Assembly (NCBI RefSeq): GCF_020085105.1
Contig: NC_058045.1
Span: 3,060,333 to 3,124,332 of the forward strand
Direction of reading: 5' to 3'
Source: Siniperca chuatsi
Taxonomy: Eukaryota; Chordata; Actinopteri; Centrarchiformes; Sinipercidae
DNA: 64,000 bases
The notes under the pieces are model-generated. The model did not search any database and was not told the DNA's origin. It saw only the letters and a list, made by a program, of their open reading frames with translations. Positions 44,955 through 61,195 of the stretch are shown piece by piece. A program made the position numbers and the translations under genes. Positions within the stretch are counted from its first letter, which is position 1, and every line of letters begins with the position of its first letter.

Positions 44955-45984
44955 AGGGAATCCTTACATTTGAAGAGCTGGAACTATAGTGAATGTTTGA
45001 TGTGTTTGCTTGAAACTTTGATTTAAAAGATTAATCGATTATCAAAATAGTTGTTGATTAAGTTTCTGACGATTGACTAATTGTTTAAGCTCTAAATGAG
45101 ATGCAGAAAGTGTGTGTCCAGACTATGCCAAGATTTGTAAATGGGGAAACATATTTAAACTAAGGACATCTAGTTGTGTGTATCTTTCCAAAATGAGTGT
45201 GTATGTATCAATATTTTTTGTGTCCTCGACTATAAGTCAAGGACACAAACATTAGCTTCAGCCTAAGCATATGACATGATCAATAGAGGCTGCAGACTTA
45301 AAAAATTAAGAAGTACAAAAACCTTTCCTACTGAAATCAGCGTGAAGTCCATTTGTGTCAAAAGTCATTTTATGTATAAAAGTTAGATGACCTTTATTGT
45401 TCAGATTGTGTTGTACTCTGCTGTTATTTATGTTTTGAATCAGTCATGTTTTCCCCCAGCTGACTCCCAGGTGAACCCTGCTCCTCCTCCTCACATGTCT
45501 TTTCCTCCCTGCAGGTTCAGGTCGCCTCCCTCCGATGATGCACCGTCAGGCGGCTCCAGAGGGTCGAGGCCAGAAGGCTGCAGGCTCCGGCTTCTCCAGA
45601 GCCCACAACCCAGAGGCCGTTTCCAGGGCCAAGGGAGCAGGAACGGGGGCAGGAACTGGGGGCAAATCAAACCTGGCAGGACAGATCATCCCTGTGTACG
45701 GATTCGGGATCTTACTCTACATCCTCTACATACTGTTTAAGGTGAAACAGTGGCGACTCAACACAGCTTCTGAATGATAAACTATATAGAGAGAGAATAG
45801 CAGAGCCAGGCTAGCTATTTCCCCCTGTTTCCAGTCTTTGTGCTAAGCTAACCGCCTGATAGTAGTAGATTCATATTTACCGTACAGTTTTCAGAGTGGT
45901 ATTGATCTTATCTAACTCTCAGCAAGAAAGCGAATACTGTAAGCGCATTTCCCAAACGTGAAACTATTCCTTAAAAATATCTCA

Positions 45985-46026
<42 letters not shown>

Positions 46027-49000
46027 AAATATCTTCAATACTGTTTTGGTACTGACCGAAATGTGTCTGTAGCAGTGTACTGAAAACTGTCAAGTACCAA
46101 AAGCTTGATGTGTTGAACAGTCAGATTTGCAATCTTAATGACTTTTTCTTCTTCTTGATTAATTCTTTGATCAGACATTTAATAATATGAATAAACAAAT
46201 TCCAATTGTAGACAATTATTTTTAGGCCCCGACTCATAGTAAAATATAGTAAAGTATCAAAGTATTTTAAATTTCAGTAAAACAAAACCATAAAGAAAAA
46301 ATAATTAACAACAGTTTACTTTAAAATTATATAATGCTGTTTGGCAGAAAAAATTATTGTCAGTTTGCAAGTGGTTTAAATACAAACAGATTCTCCGCTG
46401 TGGGATTTGTATTGATGTGTTTTGAGTGTTTTAACTCTTACTGTCTCCCTGTTAGATCACATCTAAGGGGAACAGCAAACCATCAGAGAGCAGGTTTCCT
46501 TCGGTTCGGTCTGAGAACACGAAGAGAAAGATCAGTAAGTATCATTCAACATCAATTATACTCGTTCTTTTAGCATTTAGCAACATTTAGCATTTACTTC
46601 CATCTTATGTCTTTAAAAAAAGTAGAAGGCACTTGCACTGAAGCCCTGAAGATTTTAGCTCTTGTTTCTTTAGTGTTTGAATGCACTTATTTTCCTTGAT
46701 TTTTGGACAAAAATTTCTGCCAAATGAATGTGATGTAACTTTCTGAGGACATACTCTTTTGCAGTGCTGCAGTGTTGTATAGATGGTATATATATTTTAG
46801 TTATTATTATGCGATGAATGCTGTAAAATACCATCAAGACAAATAATAAGGACTCTGAAAGTTGATGAGATTCCCCTGAAATCAGAAATAACAGAGCAAA
46901 AAGAGTGTTATCATGCTTACTAGAAGAGCTTCACAATTTTGATATAATAAAGTTAATTAGTTATCACACAACTGGAAAAGATGTCGGTCACATGAGTAAA
47001 AGGCTTTAGAAAAAGTGAATTTTCCACTTTGCGGGAAGTCATGTAACCCATCAAAGCCATCAATGAACACTTCCTTTAAATTAATCAAAATTAATTTTCT
47101 GTAACAGAAATCTCTATGGCTGACATTCATCTTTATAGTGCATTAACGTAATGAGAAATGAATTAATGTGAATGATTCCCATAAAGCATCATACAGTAAG
47201 ATGAACTGCAGTCCACCCAGTCTGTGAAAACAAGAACTATACATTTTCCAAATGATTGTAACCGCCTAAGCTTTTGTGTGGTGGTCGATTTTTGTCTGTA
47301 GTTTGTTTAAGCTCAGACTATGTTTAAACGTCTTTCTTTACTTTTTTCTGTCGCCCTCCAGCTGACTTTGAGTTGGCTCAGCTGCAGGAGAAACTGAGGG
47401 AAACGGAGTTGGTGATGGAGAATATTGTTTCCAACGCCCACCACAGCCCTGACAGGTGGGTGTGTGCCTTTACTGAGGAATGATTTCATCGCTCAGCCTC
47501 CTCCCTCTCTTTTCCTGACAGGAATGACTTGTTTGATTGAGCTTGTTTGTTTATTTGTTAATTTAATTACAAGCGTGCAATAATTTCTTCCACAGCAAAG
47601 ATTAAGATGAATGTGACACTCCCATAAAGTAAATATGAACACAGGGATAATTTCCTTTCCTTATGTGGTTCTGCAATTTGTTCTCTCCCTTTTATACAAT
47701 GATGTCTTATTACTAGTTACTCCGGTAGGATGTAATCAGGATGTTTGAAAGTATTTATTCTTTTGAGAGCTTTATAATCATCTTTGAAATTTGAAATGTA
47801 CAAGTTAATCTGTTCTTTTTTGACATTAACCTCACAAATATCAACCTGTTGTGCTAAAATAGTATTCCTGGAAAATTATAAATGAAAATTCAAAGTGCTC
47901 AGCGCCCAAACCACCAAAAATGCATCAGCTGATCAGGATATTAGTATAGTAAAGAAATGTCCGGCTAATGAGGGTTACATTTTTTAAATTTAAGGTAGAA
48001 TTAAAACAATGAGATCTGCTTGACTTCACACACTCACATTAGTTATTCAAGACACTAAACTGCTCCACAGTTTAGAAAAATGGAAGATGTTCAGGATTGT
48101 TTAGTTTTGTCTGTGTTGCAGGGTGAAGGGGGTGACTGCGGATCAGGAGGAGAGCCTCCTGCAGCAGCTGACGGAGATAACTCGGGTGATGCAGGAGGGC
48201 CAGCTGGTGGACAACGTGGCTGCAGAGAAGAAGACCCAGGACGACTGGGAAGGTACATGAACGCTCACAGTGGCTACTTTATAATGTAGCATGGAAAAAT
48301 AATTACATTTTACCCACGGGAACACATTTCATTTTAAAATACTCTTATAGCACCACCTTAGAGGATCATTTTGCATCTTTTAGTTCCTTTAGAATAATGT
48401 ACCACCTGCTAACCAGCCAGTGTTTCCCTTCATCTTATTACAGTATGAAATAAAACGTTAAGGGACCAGTAATGTCCACCAAAAAGGATTGGTGCATTCA
48501 AGTGCATATGGTTAATTCCATTATCTAATAGTAACGTTTTTGATGCTCAAAACAACCAAATTCAGATGATCCTTTGCTTTATGTTTTGTCTTTTCGGTTT
48601 GATTTTTTCCATGCAGTGCTTTTCTGCAGAAAATACTCAAATATTCAATGCTCCTTAAAAGCATTTCAAGGAAGAGGAAGAGATCTCAAAGTTTCTTTTA
48701 ACTGCGCTACCATGCAATAAAATAATGTAACTTTCTACAAAAAATTAAAACAACATGCTTTCAAACATCTTTCAAAGTCTCTTTCAAAGTTATACATTTT
48801 ATTCAACTTTTTACAATTAACACTTGAAATGACAAAGGCACTTGGAAATTACAAGGTAATGCAAAATGTCTTCACTCCTATCTGATGTGTTTAATTTTAC
48901 CGCTTTACTAAAGAATTCATTAAACTCTTCTTTTTACAAAATGAACCAAAACACTGACAAAGATCCTGGGTAGATAATAATGAGAATATGAAACAAAATT

Positions 49001-49950
49001 TAAATCATACTCCAAACCTCTCTAAACTAAAAAGAAAGCAGGTTTGAATTCAAATACTATTACTAAGCTTGTACTTAGTCATGATTTTGATTCTGTATTT
49101 GCATGAACTGAAACCAGTGGCTGCCTGGATGGCAGGAAAAATCGTATAGTACAAATGATTTGTAGTTAGTGGGCAAGAAACAAATTTCAGTTGCAAAGTT
49201 ATACTGAAAAACTGAGGAGTACAAAACCATAGTCTGATTTTCTGTAGATTATGTTCAGATTTAAAATGTAGTTTTTGGTATTACAAGTTCTAGTGTCAGA
49301 CTCCAGACACAGTACAGCTGGACAAATATTGATTACACTGTATTAATCAGTTGTAATTGCAAGTTCCTAGATTAAATCAGGTAATGGATTTTTGACATAC
49401 ACCCAGGTACATACGTCTATCAAGGAAATGCTGATCAATGAATGACTCATTAAATTTCTCTAACGTGTCCTCAGATTATCCTGAGGAGCCTCAGCAGTAC
49501 TGGGAACATTCCCGCTGCTGTTGTCAGCACAGTCAGCAGCACCACAGTCCAAAGACAGAGACACAGGCTGAGACGACACAAGCTGATGGGGCCGACCTGG
49601 AAAACATTCCTGGGGACGTTACAGGTGGAGGAGAGGCCGAGGAAGCGGAGGCTCTGAATGAAGACGCTGTGAGGGAATCTGATGTTACAGCAGTAAGTGA
49701 AGAGGATGTGGGGCCAGAGAGTGATTTAGGCAGAAATGAGAGGGTGGACAATCGTGGTAAAATCGATCTGGGTGTCCCAGCGGAAGACCTGGCTGGAGTC
49801 CTGAAGGAGCTGGAGCTCACACTGAAGATGACGTCCACGATGGAGCAGGAGAAGTTGGAGGACCTCACCAGGTCGACGGAGATAGAAACGACTTGCAGTG
49901 CGGTCAGACGGAGGACTAAGAAGAGGAGAGCAAAGAAAGCCTCACACTGA
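41236..49950 (+). CDS. ric3: RIC3, acetylcholine receptor chaperone, 6 exons, 375 aa
   Basis: Exons: 41236-41356, 45515-45741, 46456-46534, 47362-47455, 48122-48252 and 49475-49950 (stop TGA). Phases add up to 376 codons. RIC3 is an ER membrane protein that aids folding and assembly of nicotinic acetylcholine and 5-HT3 receptors. A hydrophobic segment at about residues 7-28 ([18 protein letters not shown]) is followed by SRG. A Gly/Ala/Arg-rich linker with PPMMH follows. The second membrane segment is about residues 98-115 ([18 protein letters not shown]), the family hallmark. Coiled coils: [14 protein letters not shown] (about 144-160) and [15 protein letters not shown] (about 180-198). The final exon encodes an acidic, poorly conserved tail ending in a basic KKRRAKK run. 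Human RIC3 is 369 aa. If intron 2 were retained, the protein would end 12 residues later ([11 protein letters not shown]). Confidence 0.95.
42190..44950 (+). mobile_element. 5'-truncated, decayed LINE (L2/CR1-type) in ric3 intron 1
   Basis: Parts of a non-LTR retrotransposon ORF2 in several frames. The endonuclease part has GDFN (about 42363) and SDHYLITFE (about 42560). The reverse-transcriptase part has [19 protein letters not shown] (about 43510-43565), FQSGF and [23 protein letters not shown] (about 43722-43760) and the catalytic YADD (about 43980). The C-terminal region has [18 protein letters not shown] and [10 protein letters not shown] (about 44170-44270). Frames break at about 42997, 43728, 43876 and 44100. 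The 3' part runs through an A-run (44861-44874) to a (CT)n tract (44914-44950). Same strand as the gene. It cannot be active. Confidence 0.9.
44914..44950. repeat. (CT)n microsatellite at the LINE 3' part
   Basis: About 18 CT units after a C-rich stretch. It probably belongs to the 3' untranslated part of the LINE; this is inferred from my memory of related fish LINEs. Confidence 0.9.
45010..45100. repeat. Dispersed 'ATTAATCGATTATC' repeat fragment
   Basis: AAAAGATTAATCGATTATCAAAATAG, with GATTGACTAATTG, matches part of the family at 6848-6990. It is a short fragment. Confidence 0.4.
45797..45960. repeat. Partial relative of the 28846-29255 palindromic element
   Basis: CAGGCTAGCTATTTCCCCCTG, TTTCCAGTCTTTGTGCTAAGC and TCTCAGCAAGAAAGCGAATA. 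It lies in ric3 intron 2, immediately after exon 2. Confidence 0.55.
45990..46025. repeat. (AT)n microsatellite
   Basis: About 17 AT units in ric3 intron 2. Confidence 0.9.
48253..49474. other. ric3 intron 5, no further feature
   Basis: AT-rich intron between phase-1 exons 5 and 6. There is no repeat family I can name and no extra exon. Confidence 0.6.
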
Positions 49951-50854
49951 CTTCCAACATGACTGCATATAAACTCAAACCTGGGCCTGGTGTTTGTGAG
50001 GACAGCTTCTTTTTTGAAATCTGTTATCAGATGGGCAGAAGCATGAAAGCATGCATGAAAATGTGTTGCCAGCCTTGTTAACCTTTACTTGAAGTCAATA
50101 AGTGAGAAAACTTGTGTTTGGGGTACTGTTTTATATCACTGCCAGCTTTATCCATTGGCTAAAAAAGGAATAAGTATAGTTTATGGTAAGTTCTGACACG
50201 TAAGATATTTCTCAAGAAAAAACAGGGGTGTCATTTATAAAACACTCACAATCAAATACCATTATACCACTTTGCTTAATGTATGAATTCATTAAGTTTT
50301 AAATGTAATTTAAACTAATATGGAGATGCTTCCAGGACTCCTCTAGGTCAAGATTTGATGTGAACAAACCCAGTATTTAGTTCTGTTAGGGGAGTGTTGA
50401 GTTATTCATCATATTTGATCTGTTAAGGCCTTTTTCCTCACAATTATCAGCTTTTTTCCCTGTAAAATGATTTCATGTTATCCACATCAAGTGCTTGAAT
50501 TAAAGGTGGTTTTAAAATATGTAAACGACTAGCAAACGACTGAATCAGGCCACTTCAAAACATGTTTGTTCTACAAATAGATAAAGTTCTAAAACACCAG
50601 AAGTTAGTAATTTCAGCTCAGATCAGGACAAATTTAGAAAATGTCAAGTGGGCAGAAATTGTGCAGTTGATGAATGCTGGGTCTGCAAGAAGCGCTGATT
50701 CAGTTTTTTATCACATCACTGTAATTTACTGGGGTGGTTGTGCCTTTTCTCAACTTTGTCAGAATATGTTTTGAACAGAACACTTCAATCAAACTAGTCA
50801 TTTTAAATTTCTGTGGTCTTTGTGTCAGATGAAAATTTTAGCGTGAAGAGATAC

Positions 50855-50860
50855 AATAAA
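50855..50860 (+). terminator. Polyadenylation signal of ric3 (AATAAA)
   Basis: AATAAA lies 905 nt after the ric3 stop, in ATACAATAAATGCACTG. It is followed by T/G-rich sequence that could be the downstream element. It points toward the convergent psma1 signal at 51357. Confidence 0.55.
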
Positions 50861-51356
50861 TGCACTGTACTAAATTAAAGGGAACAAGACCTGTTGGACA
50901 TAAAATAGTTCCCCCTGTCTTCTCATCAGTGTTTGTGATGGATAAATCTTGTCTTCTGTACCGGTAATTTTTTAAGCTTCCAACAAACCTGCTGTCTTGT
51001 GCTGTAAATATTTTTTTTTTTACTTTTATAAACTGAATTCATTTATTTATTAACTATTCAGAAAGGGACCTGGGTATGTATATCAGTGATTAAAATACTG
51101 TGAATAACTTACATTTTCTGGGCTCAACTTACTCCTCCTCAGTGTTTTTCAGTTTGATTTATTTTACTCTCAATTGTCACTTGATCAATAATAATGCTGT
51201 GCAGACTCTTTAAACTCCCACTGATTTGTTACCTGCAATGTTGCTCCTCTAGATATTGAAAACATTTTTGCTGTAGCACTCATTCTGAGTCAGCTAATGT
51301 GTATTAAATAGGCAACTAATTTAATGAAGAGTGGCAGCCCAATTCAAAAAAAAGAC

Positions 51357-51362
51357 TTTATT
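51357..51362 (-). terminator. Polyadenylation signal of psma1 (AATAAA on - strand)
   Basis: TTTATT on the + strand is AATAAA on the - strand, 190 nt after the psma1 stop codon. A-rich sequence follows on the + strand just below it. The short 3' UTR is typical of housekeeping genes. Confidence 0.65.
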
Positions 51363-51551
51363 ACTTGTATAATGGTACACTTTACTTATACAAAAGCAAC
51401 ATCACATTGGTTGATGTTAGCAGAGAATATTTTGGATTTAACAGTTTAGCAAGTGGCACATAACTTTCTCTGGTGAGTCGCAGTAAGTGTCAGGTTGGTC
51501 TGGGTTTGTGCCTGCCCTCTCTGATAACAGGAAGTGGATGACAGGGCTGAC

Positions 51552-55731
<4,180 letters not shown>

Positions 55732-55800
55732 CTCTGCTTTTGAAAATGTCTTGTTTCCTCCGCCTGTGCGCTGATCCTAACTTGATTTATTTTCCTGGAA

Positions 55801-55809
55801 GCGACGTCA
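55801..55809 (-). promoter_or_regulatory. Candidate antioxidant/NRF1 response element in psma1 promoter
   Basis: On the - strand it reads TGACGTCGC, matching the ARE core TGACnnnGC, about 70 bp upstream of the psma1 start codon. Proteasome subunit genes are known to be induced together by NFE2L1 (NRF1) through such sites. The same bases contain TGACGTC, a CREB/ATF-type core. The match is to a short consensus, so it could be chance. Confidence 0.45.
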
Positions 55810-55859
55810 GGGAAAACAGCAGAGCCCCGATTTCAAATCAGTGATCGATTGAGTAAAGT

Positions 55860-58440
55860 TGTTGCTGGCAGCAAACCAAACTTGTCACGTTATTTCATCC
55901 TATAAATTTAAAAAGCTGAATTTAATTCAATTTAATTTTTTAAAACTGATTTTCACTTCAGATAAAAGGGTTATCATGAGCATCAACACAGCAATGATTT
56001 TACATTTTACAGTGTCAAATTGTGTAGTTATTATTTAACATTAAAGAAATGTGGATTTTGTAGTAAATGGTTTCAACATTTCCTCAGGGAATCTGTGTAA
56101 AATTCCCAACAAAATGAAAAAGAGGGCGCTCAATATGTTCAATCTTGCTTCTTTTTTTCCTGCACTGACCGCACAAGTGCAGTGTTTGTGCATGAACACT
56201 AGGCGGCAGCAATAAATTAGAAGAAGACCCTCTGGGTACATCATTTGGTTGTGGACATTGACAAGGAACACATATTTATGTTGCAGAAACACATAAAAAG
56301 TGGTAGAAGACAGATGATCAGGTTGTCCCTTAAAAAACAATGGTAGCTGTTATTTTGTTGTTTGTGGATGTCTTTCTATGTATGCCAATGTCAATTATGA
56401 AGAAGTCAGCTTAAGATAATGAAAATTCTGACTGCGCTGTTTCCTTTTCTATGAAAGTAATGAAAGATTTACATTGAAATGATGCAGGTCCATAATCACT
56501 AACTGAGTTTAGTTCAGTTCAGTTTCAATGTAAAGTCTGTTGTCATTTCAACTTATACAGCAACACAGTGAAACAGACTTTTTTCTTGTGGTCATGCTAG
56601 AAAACTTTAACGCACCAGTTGGAGGTTAAATTACTGGTGCACAAATTAAAATGTGCAACAATAAATGTAACTTTATTGTGTCATTCCAAATTACATTTTT
56701 GTAATTGTGTGTGATTTAATGTCCTCCTTCTTGTATGTCAAAGAAACAAAATAATTCAGTAATTCAGTATACAGATAGATAAATAAATAAACAATACAAG
56801 CAATCATGTAGTCAAGATAACAATTGTGAAAACTCAAAAGCAGTTGGAAAACAAAGGCAGTAGCAGTTAACGAGCTGTTTTCTTCTTTAATAATTCACAT
56901 ATGTTATTTCTGTGCCACAGAGCACTTCAGTCAATACTTCTCATCCACTGAGCTTTTCTAAAAGCTAGAAACTGGAGAAGTAACACATGACCTTTAAACT
57001 GGAGCGCAGGATCTGGCTCTCCTCCACAGACAACAAACTGGACTGTGATAAACCAAAATTATAAGCTTACGAAAAGGTTTATATACAGTGTGCTGTGCTA
57101 TAATATTAATTTCATTTTGGTGTGACAGTTTGTCAGCAGCTTATTTATTATCAACCAAGCAGCCGCTGATGCTCCTTGAATCACAGATGCAATGAGTTTC
57201 TTCTTGATTTCTTTGGGAAAGTGCCACCAAGTTGACTGACTGAACTGTCTTTGCCCACTAAAATTCAGTGTTAATTATTAAAATGACAGCATTCTTCAAC
57301 TTTTTCAGGTATTAAACAGTTCAGTTCAGTTTTTTTTACTGACTTCACCTACATAACTGAACCTATACATTTGTGTAATGCATTAAAAGTGAGTTGTCTT
57401 GATATGTTTCTTTATGACGATTAACACATTTCAACCTGCAGCGACCAGCATTTGTCCTTAGAAAGCGTTTTCTAAATGTCCCTATAAACAGCACGAGTCC
57501 TATTATCAGTTAAAAAATGAAAGATAACAGTTAAATATCTTACTGGAATATTATAGTGATACCATGTAATGAGGCTACTATACTGTACATCTGCTATTGA
57601 CTACCATTGAAACATTAAAAGTCCCTTGTGAAAAATTAAAGCAAATTGTTTGCTTAGATGGGTAAAAGCCAGGAAATGCTTGACATAATAAACGTTTAGA
57701 GATTTGAATTCATTGTCTGTATTGTTCTTTGTGTTAGTTTATGCTTAGTTTATAGCTTGTATCTGTGTGCTTTAAAGCCATCAGTATAATAGTCCAGAAT
57801 CCACTGATGATAATGATGGAAGAAAGTACATTCTAGTTTAAGTACATTTTTCTGATAATACTTATGTACTTATATTCAAGTAATCCTTTACATTCAGGAC
57901 TTACACTTGTTATGGAGTGTTTTTACATTGTGGTATTTCTTAAAGGATCTGAATGCTTCTTCCACTACTGCTGAGGCCTTATTGTATAATTAATGAGTTG
58001 TTACAGTTAATATTGGGATAGTGGACAACACTTCCTTTAATGGTTCCACAGTTGTCTAGTTTTTTTTGCAGGGGATATTATACGATTGTGGAACAGCTCT
58101 ACAGGTGGATAGATGCTGACAGGTGAGTGGTGGGTTTATCAGTGAGCCTGTAATATATGATGTCTTCCATGTGTATTGTGAATGACCCGATTCTTCCTAA
58201 CACATGCACACATACTGTACGTTCTCTATGGCTCAACAAATTCTAGTCTATCCTGGTTTTCAAATCGGAATACAGAAGAATTTTTTATTTATTTCTCAAG
58301 GGATTCTGTCACTTCTGGCTTGTGTCTCTGCAGTCAGAGAAATGGCCACTGATAGCCTCATCCTCTCTTTCGTCCAGCTCTGTGTCTGGTTTTAAGCTTC
58401 ACCTTTTTTTCTCTGTTAATGATATCTGATGTACCCTTGA
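55860..58440. other. Intergenic stretch 5' of psma1
   Basis: No gene is supported. It contains a partial 'TTCCACTACTG' element (57823-57971). About 56041-56340 is open for 99 codons on the - strand without recognisable domains. Confidence 0.5.
57823..57971. repeat. 'TTCCACxACTG' dispersed element, partial copy
   Basis: GATGGAAGAAAGTACATTCTAG, then TTTAAGTACATTTTTCTGATAA and GAATGCTTCTTCCACTACTG. Same family as 12355-12842. Confidence 0.65.
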
Positions 58441-58790
58441 TCCAGGAGGAGGCAGGGGAGATGAATTAGTAGGGCTGTGCTGACGAGCTTTCCTCCTCTG
58501 CCAAGGCAGCGGCAGCACGGTGGTGGCCATTACATCAGCGCGCCAACCTCCTCCTTTGTGATTGAGATTGTAGGAGCTGTGCTGAGCTCAGCTTGTTTTT
58601 TTTCCTGGGGGCCTCATTTAACTCTGCCAAACGGCCCCCCGTTTAATTTTTCAAATGGAGAGCAGCCTGAGTCACTGTGTGATGGGCCCAAGCCACATTG
58701 TGGACTCTGCGCTCACACATGGTGGCGGGGGAAAGGGAGGCGGAGGTGTTTTAAGGAGTAGAAGAGAGTGTGAGTGCGCCCATTCCTCTA
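58440..58790. promoter_or_regulatory. Candidate conserved noncoding block
   Basis: A clearly GC-richer, non-repetitive segment in AT-rich DNA. It contains GCGCGCCAAC-like words, GTTTAATTTTTC, GAGTCACTG and GTGATGGGCCCAAGCC. It is open in some frames (about 94 codons at 58477-58761) but without protein-like features or splice sites. A distal enhancer is possible; evidence is compositional only. Confidence 0.3.
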
Positions 58791-59879
58791 CTCATTCATG
58801 GTTTTCAGTTTGTTTCAATCACATGGGGAAAGAGCAAACTCCTGCTGCTTTGACAATAACGCTCTTATCTCTGCTTGAGATTTAATTACTTTATGTTTCT
58901 TTGAATAATATTTATAAATTTGATGGCCTCAGCACAGATTCTTCAGATTTGTCTTACTTTGTTGCGACTTTTACATGAGCTGCAGGCCGCCACTTCTACA
59001 TGACTGATGACAACACATCAGCAGTGTACACCAGAGCATATCCGTAGTTAATATAGAATTACTTTTGCATCCTGAGTGTCTCAATATTCCCCAACTCCCA
59101 TCCCCTTGTTGCTTAAAATAGGTTAGCTATGTGTTTTAGCCTGGAAATGACTGGACTAATGAGCAGGGAAAGGTGGCGGCTCTGCCAAGGTTGCATTAAG
59201 CTGGCAGCTATCCTTTAACAAGGCGGGTCAGGGGGGTGACCAGCCACACAGCAAATGGAGGAAAGCCATCTCAGTCTCTCCCTTCCATAAGTTTTATGAG
59301 TCTGAATACTCTGTCATCATTTCCTACAGCAAATGCCAGAGCATACGTGTGAGAGAAGACGTGAGGTGGGAGTCTTGCAGAGATTCTGGTCGCTACCATC
59401 AGTTTCCTAGTGTTGATGAAAGTGCTTATGCAGCATTTCAGTGGCAAATGGCTGAAGAGGCTTTTTCTGGCTAAAAGAAAAAAGCAGTGCATTGTGGGGC
59501 ACTTAATAATATCAGCAGCTAGATAGATAGTCTCTTTGCTCAGTCTATGAACTTAGAATAGACAGCTAATAAGTATCAGACCACACATAAAAAAGCAAAG
59601 TACATACATAGGCTTCCTTGTCTGGTGTAATACCACAGAAACTCATTCCCTTCAAACCACCTTATGCCAGCAAGCACTGCATACATACATATGGGCCTAC
59701 TGGCTTTTGAGTCATTCAAATGGTGACTAACAGTAATCAGGTTGCTGTGAAAAGTGATTGAGTAATACACTTCACTGTAAGAAGGAAATGCAGTCCTGGA
59801 AGAAGCTGATTTCAGTCATTATGTTAACAGTGATTACGATTTTCCTATCCATCATTTTCATTGTTTTAATGCCAGGAAA
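58791..59879. other. Intergenic stretch, no gene seen
   Basis: Ordinary noncoding sequence. A 73-codon - strand frame at 59271-59492 was considered and not supported. Confidence 0.45.
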
Positions 59880-60225
59880 CGCCCCAGTGCTGGAGTACCA
59901 GAATCCATCATTTTAATGTTCTGATTGTATCTGACCACAGCTCACAGAATAGAAGTTTTAAAACTTATTTAGAAGAGTGCACTGGTGCTAAAGAGGTTGA
60001 AGTTTAAAATTATAACGTTCTGCTCGAGGTTTCTGCCTGTTAAAAGGGAGTTTTTCTTTGCCACTGTCGCCAAGTGCTTGCTCATGTTGGGAATTGTTGG
60101 GTCTCTATAAATAATATTATAAAGAGTGAGTTCTAGATCTGCTCTATATTACAAGTGCCCTGCGATAACTTCTGTTATGATTTGGTGCTATATAAATAAA
60201 ATGTAATTTAATTGAAAATTGAACG
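59880..60225 (+). mobile_element. 3' tail of a truncated LINE
   Basis: CTGCTCGAGGTTTCTGCCTG, AAAAGGGAGTTTTTCTTTGCC, ACTGTCGCCAAGTGCTTGCTC and GGTGCTATATAAATAAAATG, ending in an A/T-rich TTGAA-like tail. These are features I know from the 3' ends of fish L2/Maui-type LINEs. There is no coding part, so this is a dead-on-arrival 5'-truncated insertion. The left boundary is uncertain. Confidence 0.7.
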
Positions 60226-60864
60226 ATACCACGATAAAACTTTTTCTAAAAACAAATTCACATAATATATACAGAGCTCAATGTCAAAGAATGTGGTTGT
60301 TCTTTTCATTTAGTTAATTTTTTCAGTAAATGCACTGGTGGGTGAAAGAATGGAACAAGAACAAATTCCCACACAAATTCTGTTCATTAATACATGTTTT
60401 CAGTGATTAAGTTTGCTCTGGTGAAACACAAGTCAAAAGTTTGAGATGAGCAATAAATTCTGCTGGCTGCTCTTACAGTTTGGCCTCCGAGATCTCTTAG
60501 AAGAGGACATCCACTGACTGCAACATTAGCTGCAGGGAAATCCCTTTGCCATTCAGTATTGTATCTGTAAAATTGGGCTTTCTCTAAGTGCTGAGAGGAT
60601 TTATCGCTTCAAGACTCAACTCAGACTCACACACTTTGTTGGTTATTACAGTAGACTGTGTACAGTCAAGTGTAATATAGATTTCCTCCTGTTAGAGGCA
60701 TTGGCTCTCTGTGATAATAAAGGAACTTTGATCGAACTTTTCTTTTTTTCCCAAAAGAACTTTTCTTTCTATTTGCACCTCAGAAGATTACAGCTGTGCA
60801 GGTCTAAGGCTATGATAAGTGTCCACGTTGATTATTTTTAGTCACACTAATGGCATGGGTCTTT

Positions 60865-61195
60865 TTGTTTAGAGTGAAATATCTCGACAAATATTGGATG
60901 GATTGCCAGGAAATTTCAGATACATTTTGTCAGAGGATATTAATGACTTTGACGATTCCTTGACTTTTCGTCTAGCGCCGAGGTCAGAATTTCACCTAGT
61001 CCGTCCAACACAGTTTAGACCAAATTTCCATCACCCACAGCTGTACTTTGTGTTTAATGCTTATGTTAGTCTGTTATATGGTAACATTAGCATTTTAACA
61101 TGCTCACTAATAATAATAGTAATAATTAGTAATGTGATAATACAAGTATAAGGTATGAGGACAGGATAACAAGCTCACATGCTAAACGTTAACAT
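60865..61195 (+). repeat. Dispersed repeat 'AAATATTGGATGGATTGCC', copy 3
   Basis: GAAATATCTCGACAAATATTG, GGATGGATTGCCAGGAAATTTC, then CACAGCTGTACTTTGTGTTTA and GGTAACATTAGCATTTTAAC. It matches the copies at 22624-22850 (inverted) and 31604-32110. Confidence 0.65.

Noticed and set aside
59271-59492. 73-codon - strand frame
   Set aside because: No recognisable family, no splice context, and length expected by chance.
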